Source: UBA6168 sp031426435 (lineage in GTDB: Bacteria > Bacteroidota > Bacteroidia > Chitinophagales > Saprospiraceae). From it: DNA of 12,630 nt. The stretch covers positions 1-12,630 of the forward strand of contig JANPLH010000179.1 of assembly GCA_031426435.1 (NCBI GenBank), read 5' to 3'. The notes beneath the pieces were generated by a model. It was not told the origin of the DNA and did no database searches. It saw only the letters and a list, made by a program, of their open reading frames with translations. The translations under genes and the position numbers were made by a program. Shown here piece by piece: positions 6,767-12,630 of this stretch; positions within the stretch are counted from its first letter, which is position 1, and each line of letters opens with the position of its first letter.

Positions 6767-7705
6767 TCATTCATCAATCAGGCCCCTGCCTTCTTTCACT
6801 ATTTTGCCTTCTTTCTCCAGTTTTTTCATCAAACGGTCAAGAATGCCGTTGATAAAATCCTTGCTCTTATCGGTGCTGTACTGTTTGGATATTTCCACGT
6901 ACTCGTTCAATGTAACTTTTGTTGGAATGGTCTCAAAAGTCATCAACTCACTCAGCGCCATTTTCAGTAGCACCATGTCCAGTACGGCCACCCGTTCAGC
7001 ATCCCAGTTTTTCAGGGCTGGCTCAATGATTTGGAGCAGTTGCTCGTCCTCAGTACTGACTTTTTGCAGCAAAATCTCCCCGAACTCTTTCACGGTTTCG
7101 TCCGTAGGCTCAAATTCTGTGTAGAAATCGCCAGTTGCCGGTAGGGCTTTCAAGGTCTTTTTCATGGCCCCAACGATGAGCGACTTGTCGTCGTACCAAG
7201 AAAAGTAGCGGTCTTCTACCATTTCGTTGAAATGCTCGCTTCCTGTGAAATGCTTGTAGAGGTTAAGGAGTGCTGTGCGAAAATCGTCGGGGGTGGCTGT
7301 TTTTTGCGCCAAAAACTCGGGATAATCTTCTCCCTTGGCGTACTCGTTGTACAGGTAGCGGGTATCGTCCTCAGAGAGTTTTTCCAGAATTTTATGGGTG
7401 GTAAGCATTGTCTTGAAGCCCCGGTTGTCTTGGAGCGACTTGATCATTTCGTTCTCGCAGAGCTTTGCTTTGAAGTTTTTGTCCTCGTCGGTGGGGCGGT
7501 GTTTACTATGTTTGCTATCATAGTCAATCTTTGCGTACTCGGCCACTCGCATGAGTTGTAGCACGCTGAAAAGGTACATTTCAAAAGACTGTCGGATACT
7601 GTTGTGGTAGAGTAGCATGGCGTGGCGGAACGAAAGCTCCTTGTCACGGCTCATGGCATATAGCACCTGCATTACTTTGATGCGGATGTTTCTTCTGCTC
7701 AGCAT
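6767..7705 (-). CDS. nusB: Transcription antitermination factor NusB, long Bacteroidota form
   Basis: NusB, with ribosomal protein S10, is part of the antitermination complex on rRNA operon transcripts. The C-terminal NusB core is clear: NWDAERVAVLDMVLLKMALSEL (233-254), FETIPTKVTLNEYVEISKQYSTD (257-279) and KDFINGILDRL (282-292). The protein has 312 residues, about twice the E. coli length, because a long helical N-terminal region (1-200) precedes the core; this is usual for Bacteroidota NusB proteins, which start MLSRRNxRIKVMQ as here. The start at 7705 is set by that conserved beginning. It lies on the same strand as its neighbours, with gaps of 170 bases to ompA and 235 bases to the upstream gene, so an independent transcript is likely, although I see no exact TAnnTTTG box. 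Confidence 0.94.
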   Translation of the reverse strand: MLSRRNIRIKVMQVLYAMSRDKELSFRHAMLLYHNSIRQSFEMYLFSVLQLMRVAEYAKIDYDSKHSKHRPTDEDKNFKAKLCENEMIKSLQDNRGFKTMLTTHKILEKLSEDDTRYLYNEYAKGEDYPEFLAQKTATPDDFRTALLNLYKHFTGSEHFNEMVEDRYFSWYDDKSLIVGAMKKTLKALPATGDFYTEFEPTDETVKEFGEILLQKVSTEDEQLLQIIEPALKNWDAERVAVLDMVLLKMALSELMTFETIPTKVTLNEYVEISKQYSTDKSKDFINGILDRLMKKLEKEGKIVKEGRGLIDE

Positions 7706-7851
7706 AATTTCATTTCAAACCACACTTGCCACAGCTTTTGGGGCATCGTTTTTACCCTAAATTCCTATCAAAAGAGACAAACCTGAGCAAGTGAGGTAAT
7801 TTCCGGTTTTGCGATTAACAGCTGCAAAGAAAGCGGTTTTTTTTGATGGCG

Positions 7852-7928
7852 GTTTAGAAAGTTTAGCGGGTTTAAAAGGTTTGATTGTTACAATCTAAAC
7901 CTAAATAAGCCCACTAAACCTTCTAAAC
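7852..7928. repeat. Large imperfect inverted repeat built of GTTTA units (copies B and C)
   Basis: Two arms of about 37-39 bases face each other around GATTGT-T-ACAATC (7883-7895). Each arm repeats the pattern GTTTAGAAnGTTTAGnGGG followed by an A/T-rich part and GGTTT(A)G. The arms are alike but not identical, and both match copy A at 2531-2563. The element lies 12 bases downstream of the BT_3928-like stop and could fold into a long hairpin at the 3' end of that transcript. It has no run of T after the stem. Confidence 0.75.
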
Positions 7929-7940
7929 TGATTAACCCAT

Positions 7941-9449
7941 TTATTGTTTCGGCGCCAACTTGATGTACTGCGCTTTCATTTGCTCGAAGCTCGCCATGTC
8001 TTTGTAATGCCATTTGGCCAATATTTTTCCATCCTTCCAAAGCACGATGCCTGGGTTGGAGCGCTGGATGGTCTTCAAGAGCAGGTCGTCGGCAGTGAAG
8101 AACGGGTAATCGCTGCTTGTCTGGTCCTTGAACCGTTGGATGACCGCTGGGTCATTGGGGGCAGTGGCAGCAAAGAACTTCACACCCGTGCCTTTGGCGG
8201 CCATGATTACCGGGTTGATTACCGTTTTGAAGCGGTCCATGTATTCCTCGTCGAAGTTGATGATTTCCTCCTTCACTTCTTTCGGTGTAACGGAGGCTAC
8301 ACGCTGGGTGTATAGGAACGAATCGGTTCTCCCTGCAACCAAGCTGCTGTCCATGACGAAAGTGGTGTCATTGGCCATGACCGTTTTCACCTCCTTGCCC
8401 GCTTCTTTCAGCTTGTAGGCCACCACCATCAGGAAATAGCCGGAGTCTGACAAAAGGGCATCGGTCATGTTCGAGCCATCGGGCGAAGTGATTTCAAACT
8501 CACTGATTTTGGAGTGTTCATAGTCGGCGTTTGCCTTGATTTGCTCCATTTCCCACTCGGCCTCTGGGTATTTTTCGTACTCCTTCATGTATTGCTCATA
8601 AGGCACAGTGATGACCTCACCGCTCGACTTGCTTTTCATTTTATAAGCCAAAACCTTGTAGGCTGCGGCTTCTTCGGCAGCTTCTTTTTCACGCTGCGCC
8701 CGCACGTCCACGCCTGCACGGAAGGGGCGGAAGTCAATCACGGGTTCGTTCATATAAGTGTAGTAGTAACAGAATGCTGCAAAGCCCAAAGAGACCAAGA
8801 AGGTAATCCACCCACGGGCACTAGCCGTGAAATGCTGGTGCATGTCCTTATGGCGGAACACGAAGTAAATGGCTGGAAAAAGCAGGAAAACATCTTTAAA
8901 GAAGCTCACTTTTGGTTTCAATTTCAGGAAGTCACCGAAACAACCGCAGTCAGTGACCCGCATATTGGTCTTGACGTACTCGCCCCATTTGCCAAATTCA
9001 AAGAAGTTGACGCCAGATGGAACATAGCCTGTCAGGTAAGTGAAGCCAGTGAGTGCTGTAAAGAAAACCACAAGCAGCAAAAAAAACCAACTCGTCAATT
9101 TTGGCCGATAGGCCAAAATCAACATGACGCCAAGGGCTATCTCGAACACTATCATGGCGATGGAAAAAACGATGGAATGCCCTGCAAGCCATGGGAACAT
9201 CGGTGCAATGGGTTTCAAGGCCGTCTCGCCAAAGGTGTAAAAGAACTCGGCAAAGTATTGCTCCATTTTGAAGGCCGTACCAAGCGGGTCAACCGCTTTC
9301 ACAAAGCCTGAAAAGATGAAAAGGGAGCCGCAAAAATGCTGGAGATAGGTCATTAGCCAGCTTTTTTGGGCCTTGAAGACAAAGCCTGTAATCAGGGTCA
9401 AAATCAGTGCGGCGATGGCCACGTAAAGGACTAAAGTATAAATCGTCAT
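7941..9449 (-). CDS. BT_3928-like DoxX-family membrane protein with C-terminal thioredoxin-like domain
   Basis: The protein has 502 residues. Residues 1-230 form about five to six membrane helices of DoxX/MauE type (for example 4-25, 40-52, 92-113, 119-140, 185-198, 212-232) with FSGFVKAVDPLGTA (46-59) and the cysteine motif TDCGCFGD (166-173). A charged linker (about 245-310) leads to a soluble region (315-502) ending in YPFFTADDLLLKTIQRSNPG and GIVLWKDGKILAKW, which look like the second half of a thioredoxin fold with the cis-proline P466. No CxxC is present there, so it is probably redox-inactive. The start at 9449 (MTIYTLVLYVAIAAL) places the first membrane helix at the N-terminus; an earlier in-frame start at 9581 would translate palindromic repeats and is rejected. 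The family sits beside DUF1599 genes in Bacteroidota, as here. Function unknown. Confidence 0.85.
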   Translation of the reverse strand: MTIYTLVLYVAIAALILTLITGFVFKAQKSWLMTYLQHFCGSLFIFSGFVKAVDPLGTAFKMEQYFAEFFYTFGETALKPIAPMFPWLAGHSIVFSIAMIVFEIALGVMLILAYRPKLTSWFFLLLVVFFTALTGFTYLTGYVPSGVNFFEFGKWGEYVKTNMRVTDCGCFGDFLKLKPKVSFFKDVFLLFPAIYFVFRHKDMHQHFTASARGWITFLVSLGFAAFCYYYTYMNEPVIDFRPFRAGVDVRAQREKEAAEEAAAYKVLAYKMKSKSSGEVITVPYEQYMKEYEKYPEAEWEMEQIKANADYEHSKISEFEITSPDGSNMTDALLSDSGYFLMVVAYKLKEAGKEVKTVMANDTTFVMDSSLVAGRTDSFLYTQRVASVTPKEVKEEIINFDEEYMDRFKTVINPVIMAAKGTGVKFFAATAPNDPAVIQRFKDQTSSDYPFFTADDLLLKTIQRSNPGIVLWKDGKILAKWHYKDMASFEQMKAQYIKLAPKQ

Positions 9450-9458
9450 GTCTTTCTG

Positions 9459-9517
9459 GATTGTAGTCGGGAAATTCATTTCCCAGTTGATTGTAGTCGG
9501 GAAATTCATTTCCCGAC
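9459..9517. repeat. 30-base-step tandem repeat of a palindrome, GGGAAAT-TC-ATTTCCC
   Basis: A 26-base segment at 9459-9484 is repeated exactly at 9489-9514. Each copy contains GGGAAAT-TC-ATTTCCC. In the right copy the palindrome is perfect over 22 bases (9496-9517, GTCGGGAAAT on one arm); in the left copy the outer three pairs are lost. It fills the leader of the BT_3928-like gene. Confidence 0.85.
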
Positions 9518-9549
9518 AATTTATAAGTGTAAATGCAATATTCGGTTTT

Positions 9550-9571
9550 GTTGGGAAGTGAGCCTCCCAAC
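9550..9571. repeat. Small hairpin at the 3' end of the DUF1599 gene
   Basis: GTTGGGA and TCCCAAC form a seven-base-pair stem with an eight-base loop. The last base falls on the stop codon of the DUF1599 gene (9571-9573). The GGGA...TCCC core resembles the palindromes at 9459-9517. It has no run of T, so termination is doubtful. Confidence 0.5.
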
Positions 9572-10110
9572 TAATTTTCACTGAGTAAAATCAGCGCAAA
9601 AATAGCATAGTTGGCAATGTCGGCATAATTGGCGTCGAGGCCCTCAGAGGCAAGCGTCTTGCCCTTGTTTTCCTCAATTTGCCGAATGCGCAGCAGTTTC
9701 ATCAAAATCAAATCGGTAATGGAACTGATGCGCATATCACGCCACGCCTCTCCATAGTCGTGGTTCTTGGCCATCATAAGGTTGCGTACGGTTTCCACCT
9801 GATGGTCATACAGTTTACGGACGGTTGCCGGGGCAAGTTCCATTTCGTCGTTGTCTTTCAATTCCAATTGGATGAGTGCCATATAGGCATAGTTGACAAG
9901 GCCGATAAAGTCCCCTTCGATGGAATCCTCCACCATTTGCTTGGCCTTTTCGTCAATGCTGCGGATGCGCTTCGCCTTGATAAAAAGCTGGTCGGTCAGG
10001 GACGATGGGCGCAGGATGCGCCACGCCGTGCCGTAGTCGTGCGTCTTTTTGAGAAACAAGTCTTCGCACCGCTTTACTACTGCATCGTATTGTGTCAAGG
10101 TTTTTTCCAC
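9571..10110 (-). CDS. DUF1599 protein with two tandem copies of the domain
   Basis: The 179-residue soluble, mostly helical protein is an internal duplication. HDYGTAW (24-30) and HDYGEAW (117-123), SSLTDQLFIKAKRIRSIDE (36-54) and SSITDLILMKLLRIRQIEE (129-147), and NYAYMALI (73-80) and NYAIFALI (167-174) recur with an offset of 93-94 residues. This is the DUF1599 pattern, also named nucleotide modification associated domain 1 (Nmad1) on the basis of its occurrence in phage base-modification clusters; I recall that name rather than having checked it. Conserved H, D, Y, R and N residues in both halves suggest two equal active or binding sites, but no reaction is known. It is followed after 121 bases by the BT_3928-like membrane gene, a conserved neighbour in Bacteroidota. 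The start at 10110 leaves 13 residues before the first repeat. Confidence 0.88.
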   Translation of the reverse strand: MEKTLTQYDAVVKRCEDLFLKKTHDYGTAWRILRPSSLTDQLFIKAKRIRSIDEKAKQMVEDSIEGDFIGLVNYAYMALIQLELKDNDEMELAPATVRKLYDHQVETVRNLMMAKNHDYGEAWRDMRISSITDLILMKLLRIRQIEENKGKTLASEGLDANYADIANYAIFALILLSEN

Positions 10111-10188
10111 AAGCTAATTTTATTGCGCTGCAAAAATCAGTGAAAAGCTGCTTCGCTTGCTGTTAATGCCGCCTGAAAATGGTTAATC

Positions 10189-10223
10189 AACGGTTAACGG
10201 TCAACCGTAGGCCGTTAACCGTT
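10189..10223. repeat. GGTTAACC-type inverted repeat downstream of the M20 dipeptidase gene
   Basis: Arms AACGGTTAACGG (10189-10200) and CCGTTAACCGTT (10212-10223) pair perfectly over 12 bases around an 11-base spacer, TCAACCGTAGG, which itself carries another CAACCGT. It lies between the dipeptidase stop (10250) and the DUF1599 start (10110). It could form a transcript-end hairpin, but no T run follows on either strand. Confidence 0.75.
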
Positions 10224-10228
10224 AGCCT

Positions 10229-10255
10229 TCCACCATCAGCCGTCCACCATCAGCC
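10229..10255. repeat. Two direct copies of TCCACCATCAGCC, step 14
   Basis: The 13-base word occurs at 10229-10241 and 10243-10255. The second copy includes the stop codon of the dipeptidase gene (10250-10252), suggesting that the repeat arose from, or slipped over, the gene's end. Confidence 0.7.
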
Positions 10256-11668
10256 ATTTTTCAATGCCCGATAGAACTCATAATAATAAGGTATCGTCTC
10301 AATGCCCTTATAGTAGTTGAACAGGCCGTAATGTTCATTGGGCGAGTGGATGGCGTCGCTATTGAGGCCGAAGCCCATTAGTACGCTGTCCACGTTCAGT
10401 ACATCTTTGAAGAGGGAAACGATGGGGATGTACCCTCCTTCCCGCTTGGGTATCGGTTCCTTTCCGAAGGTTTTGGCCATTGCCTGGTGTGCCGCTTGGT
10501 ATTCCGGTGTGTTGGTGGGCGTGACGCCTGGCTCGCCGCCGTGCATCCGAATGACTTTCACCTGCACCGATGGCGGCGCCAATGACTTGAAATGCGCTTC
10601 GAAAAGGTCGTAAATTTTCTCGCAACGCTGGTGTGGCACGAGGCGCATGGAGATTTTGGCGGATGCCTTTGAGGGCAAAACGGTCTTCGAACCTTCGCCT
10701 GTGTAGCCGCCCCAAATACCATTGCAATCAAGTGCTGGCCGTATGCTGGTGCGTTCGGAGGTAGAATAGCCCTTTTCGCCCTGCACATCGCCGATGGCGA
10801 GGTCTGACATGTAATCTTCAAGGTCAAAAGGCGCTTTGGCCATTTCTGTGCGGTCTTTTTTGCTCTCGTTCAAAACATCATCATAGAAACCGGGTATGGT
10901 TATTTTGCCGTTTTTGTCAATCAACTTGTCAATCATTCCGGCCAATACGTTGATGGGGTTGGCTACTCCGCCGCCATAGACGCCAGAGTGGAGGTCACGG
11001 TTTGGCCCAGTCACTTCCACTTGCAGGTAGGCGAGGCCACGCACCCCGGTGGTGATGCTCGGCACGTCGTTGGCGATGATGCTGGTGTCGGAGCAAAGCA
11101 CCACATCGCAGGCCAGCTTTTTCTTGTTTTTTTCAACAAAAGGTCGGAAGCTGGGGGAGCCGACTTCCTCTTCCCCTTCCACGCAGAACTTGATGTTGCA
11201 GGGCAGGTTGTCCGTTTTTACCATCGCCTCGAAAGCCTTGACGTGCATGTAAGTCTGTCCCTTGTCGTCGCAGGAGCCACGGGCGAAGATGGCTCCTTGC
11301 GGATGCACCTTCGTCTTCTTGATGACGGGTTCAAATGGCGGCGAAGTCCAAAGGTCGAGCGGATCGGGTGGCTGCACGTCGTAGTGGCCATAGACCAGCA
11401 CGGTGGGCAGCTTTTTGTCCACTATTTTTTCACCGTAAATAACGGGGTAGCCTTCCTTCACTTTGCCATCTTTTTTGTGGGAGGTTGGGCAGATTTCAAC
11501 ATTATCGCAGCCAGCGTCACGCAGGCTTTTGGCAACAAAATCGGCGGTGCGCAATACGTCTGCCTTGTAGGCAGGGTCGGCGCTGATGGATGGGATGCGC
11601 AGCAGTTCGAGCAGTTCGTCGAGGAACCGCTGCTTGTTTTGGGCGATGTATTCCTGGGTGGATTTCAT
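10250..11668 (-). CDS. M20 family dipeptidase (carnosinase/CNDP-like metallopeptidase)
   Basis: This 472-residue cytoplasmic-type enzyme (no signal peptide) should cleave dipeptides or short peptides with two metal ions. The M20 metal site is complete: VYGHYDVQP (H95, D97), RGSCDDKGQ (bridging D134), VEGEEEVGS (base E167, metal ligand E168), CSDTS (D194) and SDAIHSPNE (H441). The dimerisation (lid) domain starts near GVRGLAYLQVEVTGPNRDLHSGVYGG (208-233), where H227 reaches the neighbouring active site in relatives. Length and motif order match the CNDP2/DapE-like dipeptidases of about 450-470 residues. The ATG at 11668 gives the usual short helix before NKQRFLDELLELLRIPSIS. A good promoter lies about 100 bases upstream. 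Its 3' end overlaps a short direct repeat. The exact substrate cannot be read from sequence. Confidence 0.94.
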   Translation of the reverse strand: MKSTQEYIAQNKQRFLDELLELLRIPSISADPAYKADVLRTADFVAKSLRDAGCDNVEICPTSHKKDGKVKEGYPVIYGEKIVDKKLPTVLVYGHYDVQPPDPLDLWTSPPFEPVIKKTKVHPQGAIFARGSCDDKGQTYMHVKAFEAMVKTDNLPCNIKFCVEGEEEVGSPSFRPFVEKNKKKLACDVVLCSDTSIIANDVPSITTGVRGLAYLQVEVTGPNRDLHSGVYGGGVANPINVLAGMIDKLIDKNGKITIPGFYDDVLNESKKDRTEMAKAPFDLEDYMSDLAIGDVQGEKGYSTSERTSIRPALDCNGIWGGYTGEGSKTVLPSKASAKISMRLVPHQRCEKIYDLFEAHFKSLAPPSVQVKVIRMHGGEPGVTPTNTPEYQAAHQAMAKTFGKEPIPKREGGYIPIVSLFKDVLNVDSVLMGFGLNSDAIHSPNEHYGLFNYYKGIETIPYYYEFYRALKNG

Positions 11669-11717
11669 TGATTAGGATTGTTTGATTTTGGATTGTGTGA
11701 TTGTTGAGATTGTCGGC
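11669..11717. repeat. GATT-rich tract in the dipeptidase leader
   Basis: On the plus strand GATT occurs about six times at steps of six to nine bases directly before the dipeptidase start codon (AATC on the coding strand). It is low-complexity leader sequence of unknown role. Confidence 0.5.
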
Positions 11718-11771
11718 AACCAGTAGCATTCAAGCCACTGTAACAATTGAACAATCGTCTTGTTTAGCGGC

Positions 11772-11801
11772 CAAAGATAGGGATGGAAGCTTGTTTGTCA
11801 A
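11772..11801 (-). promoter_or_regulatory. Bacteroidota-type promoter of the M20 dipeptidase gene
   Basis: On the minus strand TTGACA begins at 11801 and TATCTTTG lies at 11779-11772, with 19 bases between TTG and the box. Both match the TTG / TAnnTTTG pattern of the Bacteroidota housekeeping sigma factor. It sits in the gap after cdaA and 103 bases before the dipeptidase ATG, so the leader would be about 90-100 bases long. Confidence 0.65.
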
Positions 11802-11862
11802 GTGAAAAAAATCAGCACTTTGACTGCTCTCCCGTCAACTATCAGGAGGTCGGCCACAATGC

Positions 11863-12630
11863 CTACACTTGCTGTGCCATAAGTATTTCAGACAAGCGGC
11901 TCTCGGTAATGGCAAATTCAATTTTGCCGCCTTCGGCAAAACTGATTGCCCCTGTTTCCTCCGACACAATGATGGTAGATGAGCCACTTCGCTCGGTGAT
12001 GCCAAGTCCGGCCCGGTGGCGAAGGCCTGCTTTTGTAGGAAGGTGGGAGCTGTCGGAAATGGGAAGGATGCAACTTGCTGCCAGGATTTTCCCCTTACCA
12101 ATTAGCACGGCGCCATCATGCAGTGGGCTTTCTTTTTGAAAAATACTTACCAATAAGGACTGGCTTATGTTGGCATCCAACCGAATACCCGATCGCAGGA
12201 TGGGTTCCATTTCAAAACTATACGAGAATACGATGAGCGCCCCGATTTTTTCTTTTGACATGCGGAGCAATGCTTGTTTTATTTCAAAATTGACTGCCTC
12301 GTTGATTGGTCTTTTGTCGAGGTTGCGGGTGAACCAGCGGAGCATCACATCGGTGCGGCGGCCAAGGGTGGTGTTGCCGAGCATGAGCAGGAAGCGCCGC
12401 ACCTCCGGCTGAAAAATGATGATGATGATGATGAAACCGACGTTGACGAACTGGCTGAGAATCATCGAGAGCATGTCCATTTTCAACAAGCCGACCAGCC
12501 ACCAAAGCAAGTAGATAATGACGATGCCGATAAAAATATTGAAAGCGATGCTTCCGCGCAGCAGCAGGTACACCCGGTAGATGAGGTAGCCTACAATGAC
12601 CACATCCAGCACGTCCCATAGGCTGATGGG
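11863..12630 (-). CDS. cdaA: Diadenylate cyclase CdaA (c-di-AMP synthase), 5' end outside window
   Basis: CdaA makes cyclic di-AMP from two ATP at the inner membrane. The visible 255 residues run from the right edge to a stop at 11863. Three membrane helices come first (NIFIGIVIIYLLWWLVGLL and VNVGFI followed by an isoleucine run), then the DAC domain with PLHDGAVLIG (DGA, metal/ATP site) near 12110-12125 and LRHRAGLG (RHR, phosphate contacts) near 12010-12030, followed by VSEETGAIS. A GTG at 12612 could start the protein, but the frame stays open to the edge, and PISLWDVLDVVIVGYLIYRV resembles the normal CdaA N-terminus, so the real start is probably outside the window. In many Bacteroidota folP lies just upstream; this cannot be seen here. 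Confidence 0.94.
   Translation of the reverse strand, partial: PISLWDVLDVVIVGYLIYRVYLLLRGSIAFNIFIGIVIIYLLWWLVGLLKMDMLSMILSQFVNVGFIIIIIIFQPEVRRFLLMLGNTTLGRRTDVMLRWFTRNLDKRPINEAVNFEIKQALLRMSKEKIGALIVFSYSFEMEPILRSGIRLDANISQSLLVSIFQKESPLHDGAVLIGKGKILAASCILPISDSSHLPTKAGLRHRAGLGITERSGSSTIIVSEETGAISFAEGGKIEFAITESRLSEILMAQQV

Noticed and set aside
8514..9311. 265-codon plus-strand open frame
   Set aside because: Antisense to the BT_3928-like gene, whose membrane helices and motifs are coherent; the translation has no hydrophobic pattern or motif of its own.
9459..9517. CRISPR-like array
   Set aside because: Only two units with four bases between identical 26-base parts; no spacers of CRISPR length and no cas genes.
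9450..9581. Earlier start for the BT_3928-like protein at 9581
   Set aside because: It would translate the palindromic tandem repeat as a duplicated EMNFPTTI peptide, overlap the DUF1599 stop and place 44 polar residues before the first membrane helix.
10988..11671. 227-codon plus-strand open frame
   Set aside because: Antisense to the M20 dipeptidase with its full metal site; a GC-skewed mirror frame.
11783..12139. 118-codon plus-strand open frame near the right end
   Set aside because: Shadow of cdaA, whose DGA and RHR motifs are read on the other strand.

Overview
The window looks like a piece of a Bacteroidota chromosome, probably from the Saprospiraceae/Chitinophaga side of the phylum. 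The clues are four good TAnnTTTG -7 boxes and one TATAAA-free leader after another without Shine-Dalgarno sequences, a long (312-residue) NusB starting MLSRRN, an OmpA protein with thrombospondin type 3 repeats, a CdaA-type diadenylate cyclase, and the neighbouring pair DUF1599 protein / BT_3928-type DoxX membrane protein that is familiar from Bacteroides. The placement is inference from gene families; no rRNA or tRNA is present to confirm it. Coding density is high and no stretch above 300 bases lacks a gene.

Layout, left to right. The 5' part of an exported M16 zinc peptidase gene (minus strand) runs off the left edge. A short divergent promoter region separates it from ribD (riboflavin biosynthesis), followed by a secreted thioredoxin-like protein and a strong hairpin terminator, then xseA-xseB (exonuclease VII), all on the plus strand. 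From about 4.1 kb to the right edge everything is on the minus strand. In transcription order from the right edge these are: cdaA (5' end outside the window), an M20 dipeptidase, a duplicated DUF1599 protein, a BT_3928-like DoxX/thioredoxin-fold membrane protein, nusB, an OmpA/TSP3 outer-membrane protein, a Uma2-family nuclease-like protein and a small Imm33/DUF2185-like protein.

Most genes are housekeeping or envelope functions. The accessory-looking part is the Uma2 plus Imm33-like pair (4139-5065), set between convergent xseB and the ompA terminator. The Imm33-like gene is more AT-rich than its neighbours. The DUF1599/BT_3928 pair is conserved but uncharacterised.

The intergenic gaps hold several repeat types: a 9-base-periodic GTTTA repeat present once after the thioredoxin-like gene and as an inverted pair after the BT_3928-like gene; a 30-base tandem palindromic repeat in the DUF1599/BT_3928 gap; a GGTTAACC-rich inverted repeat at the 3' end of the dipeptidase gene; and low-complexity AATTTC and GATT tracts. 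I found no CRISPR array, insertion sequence, tRNA or clear novel multi-gene system.
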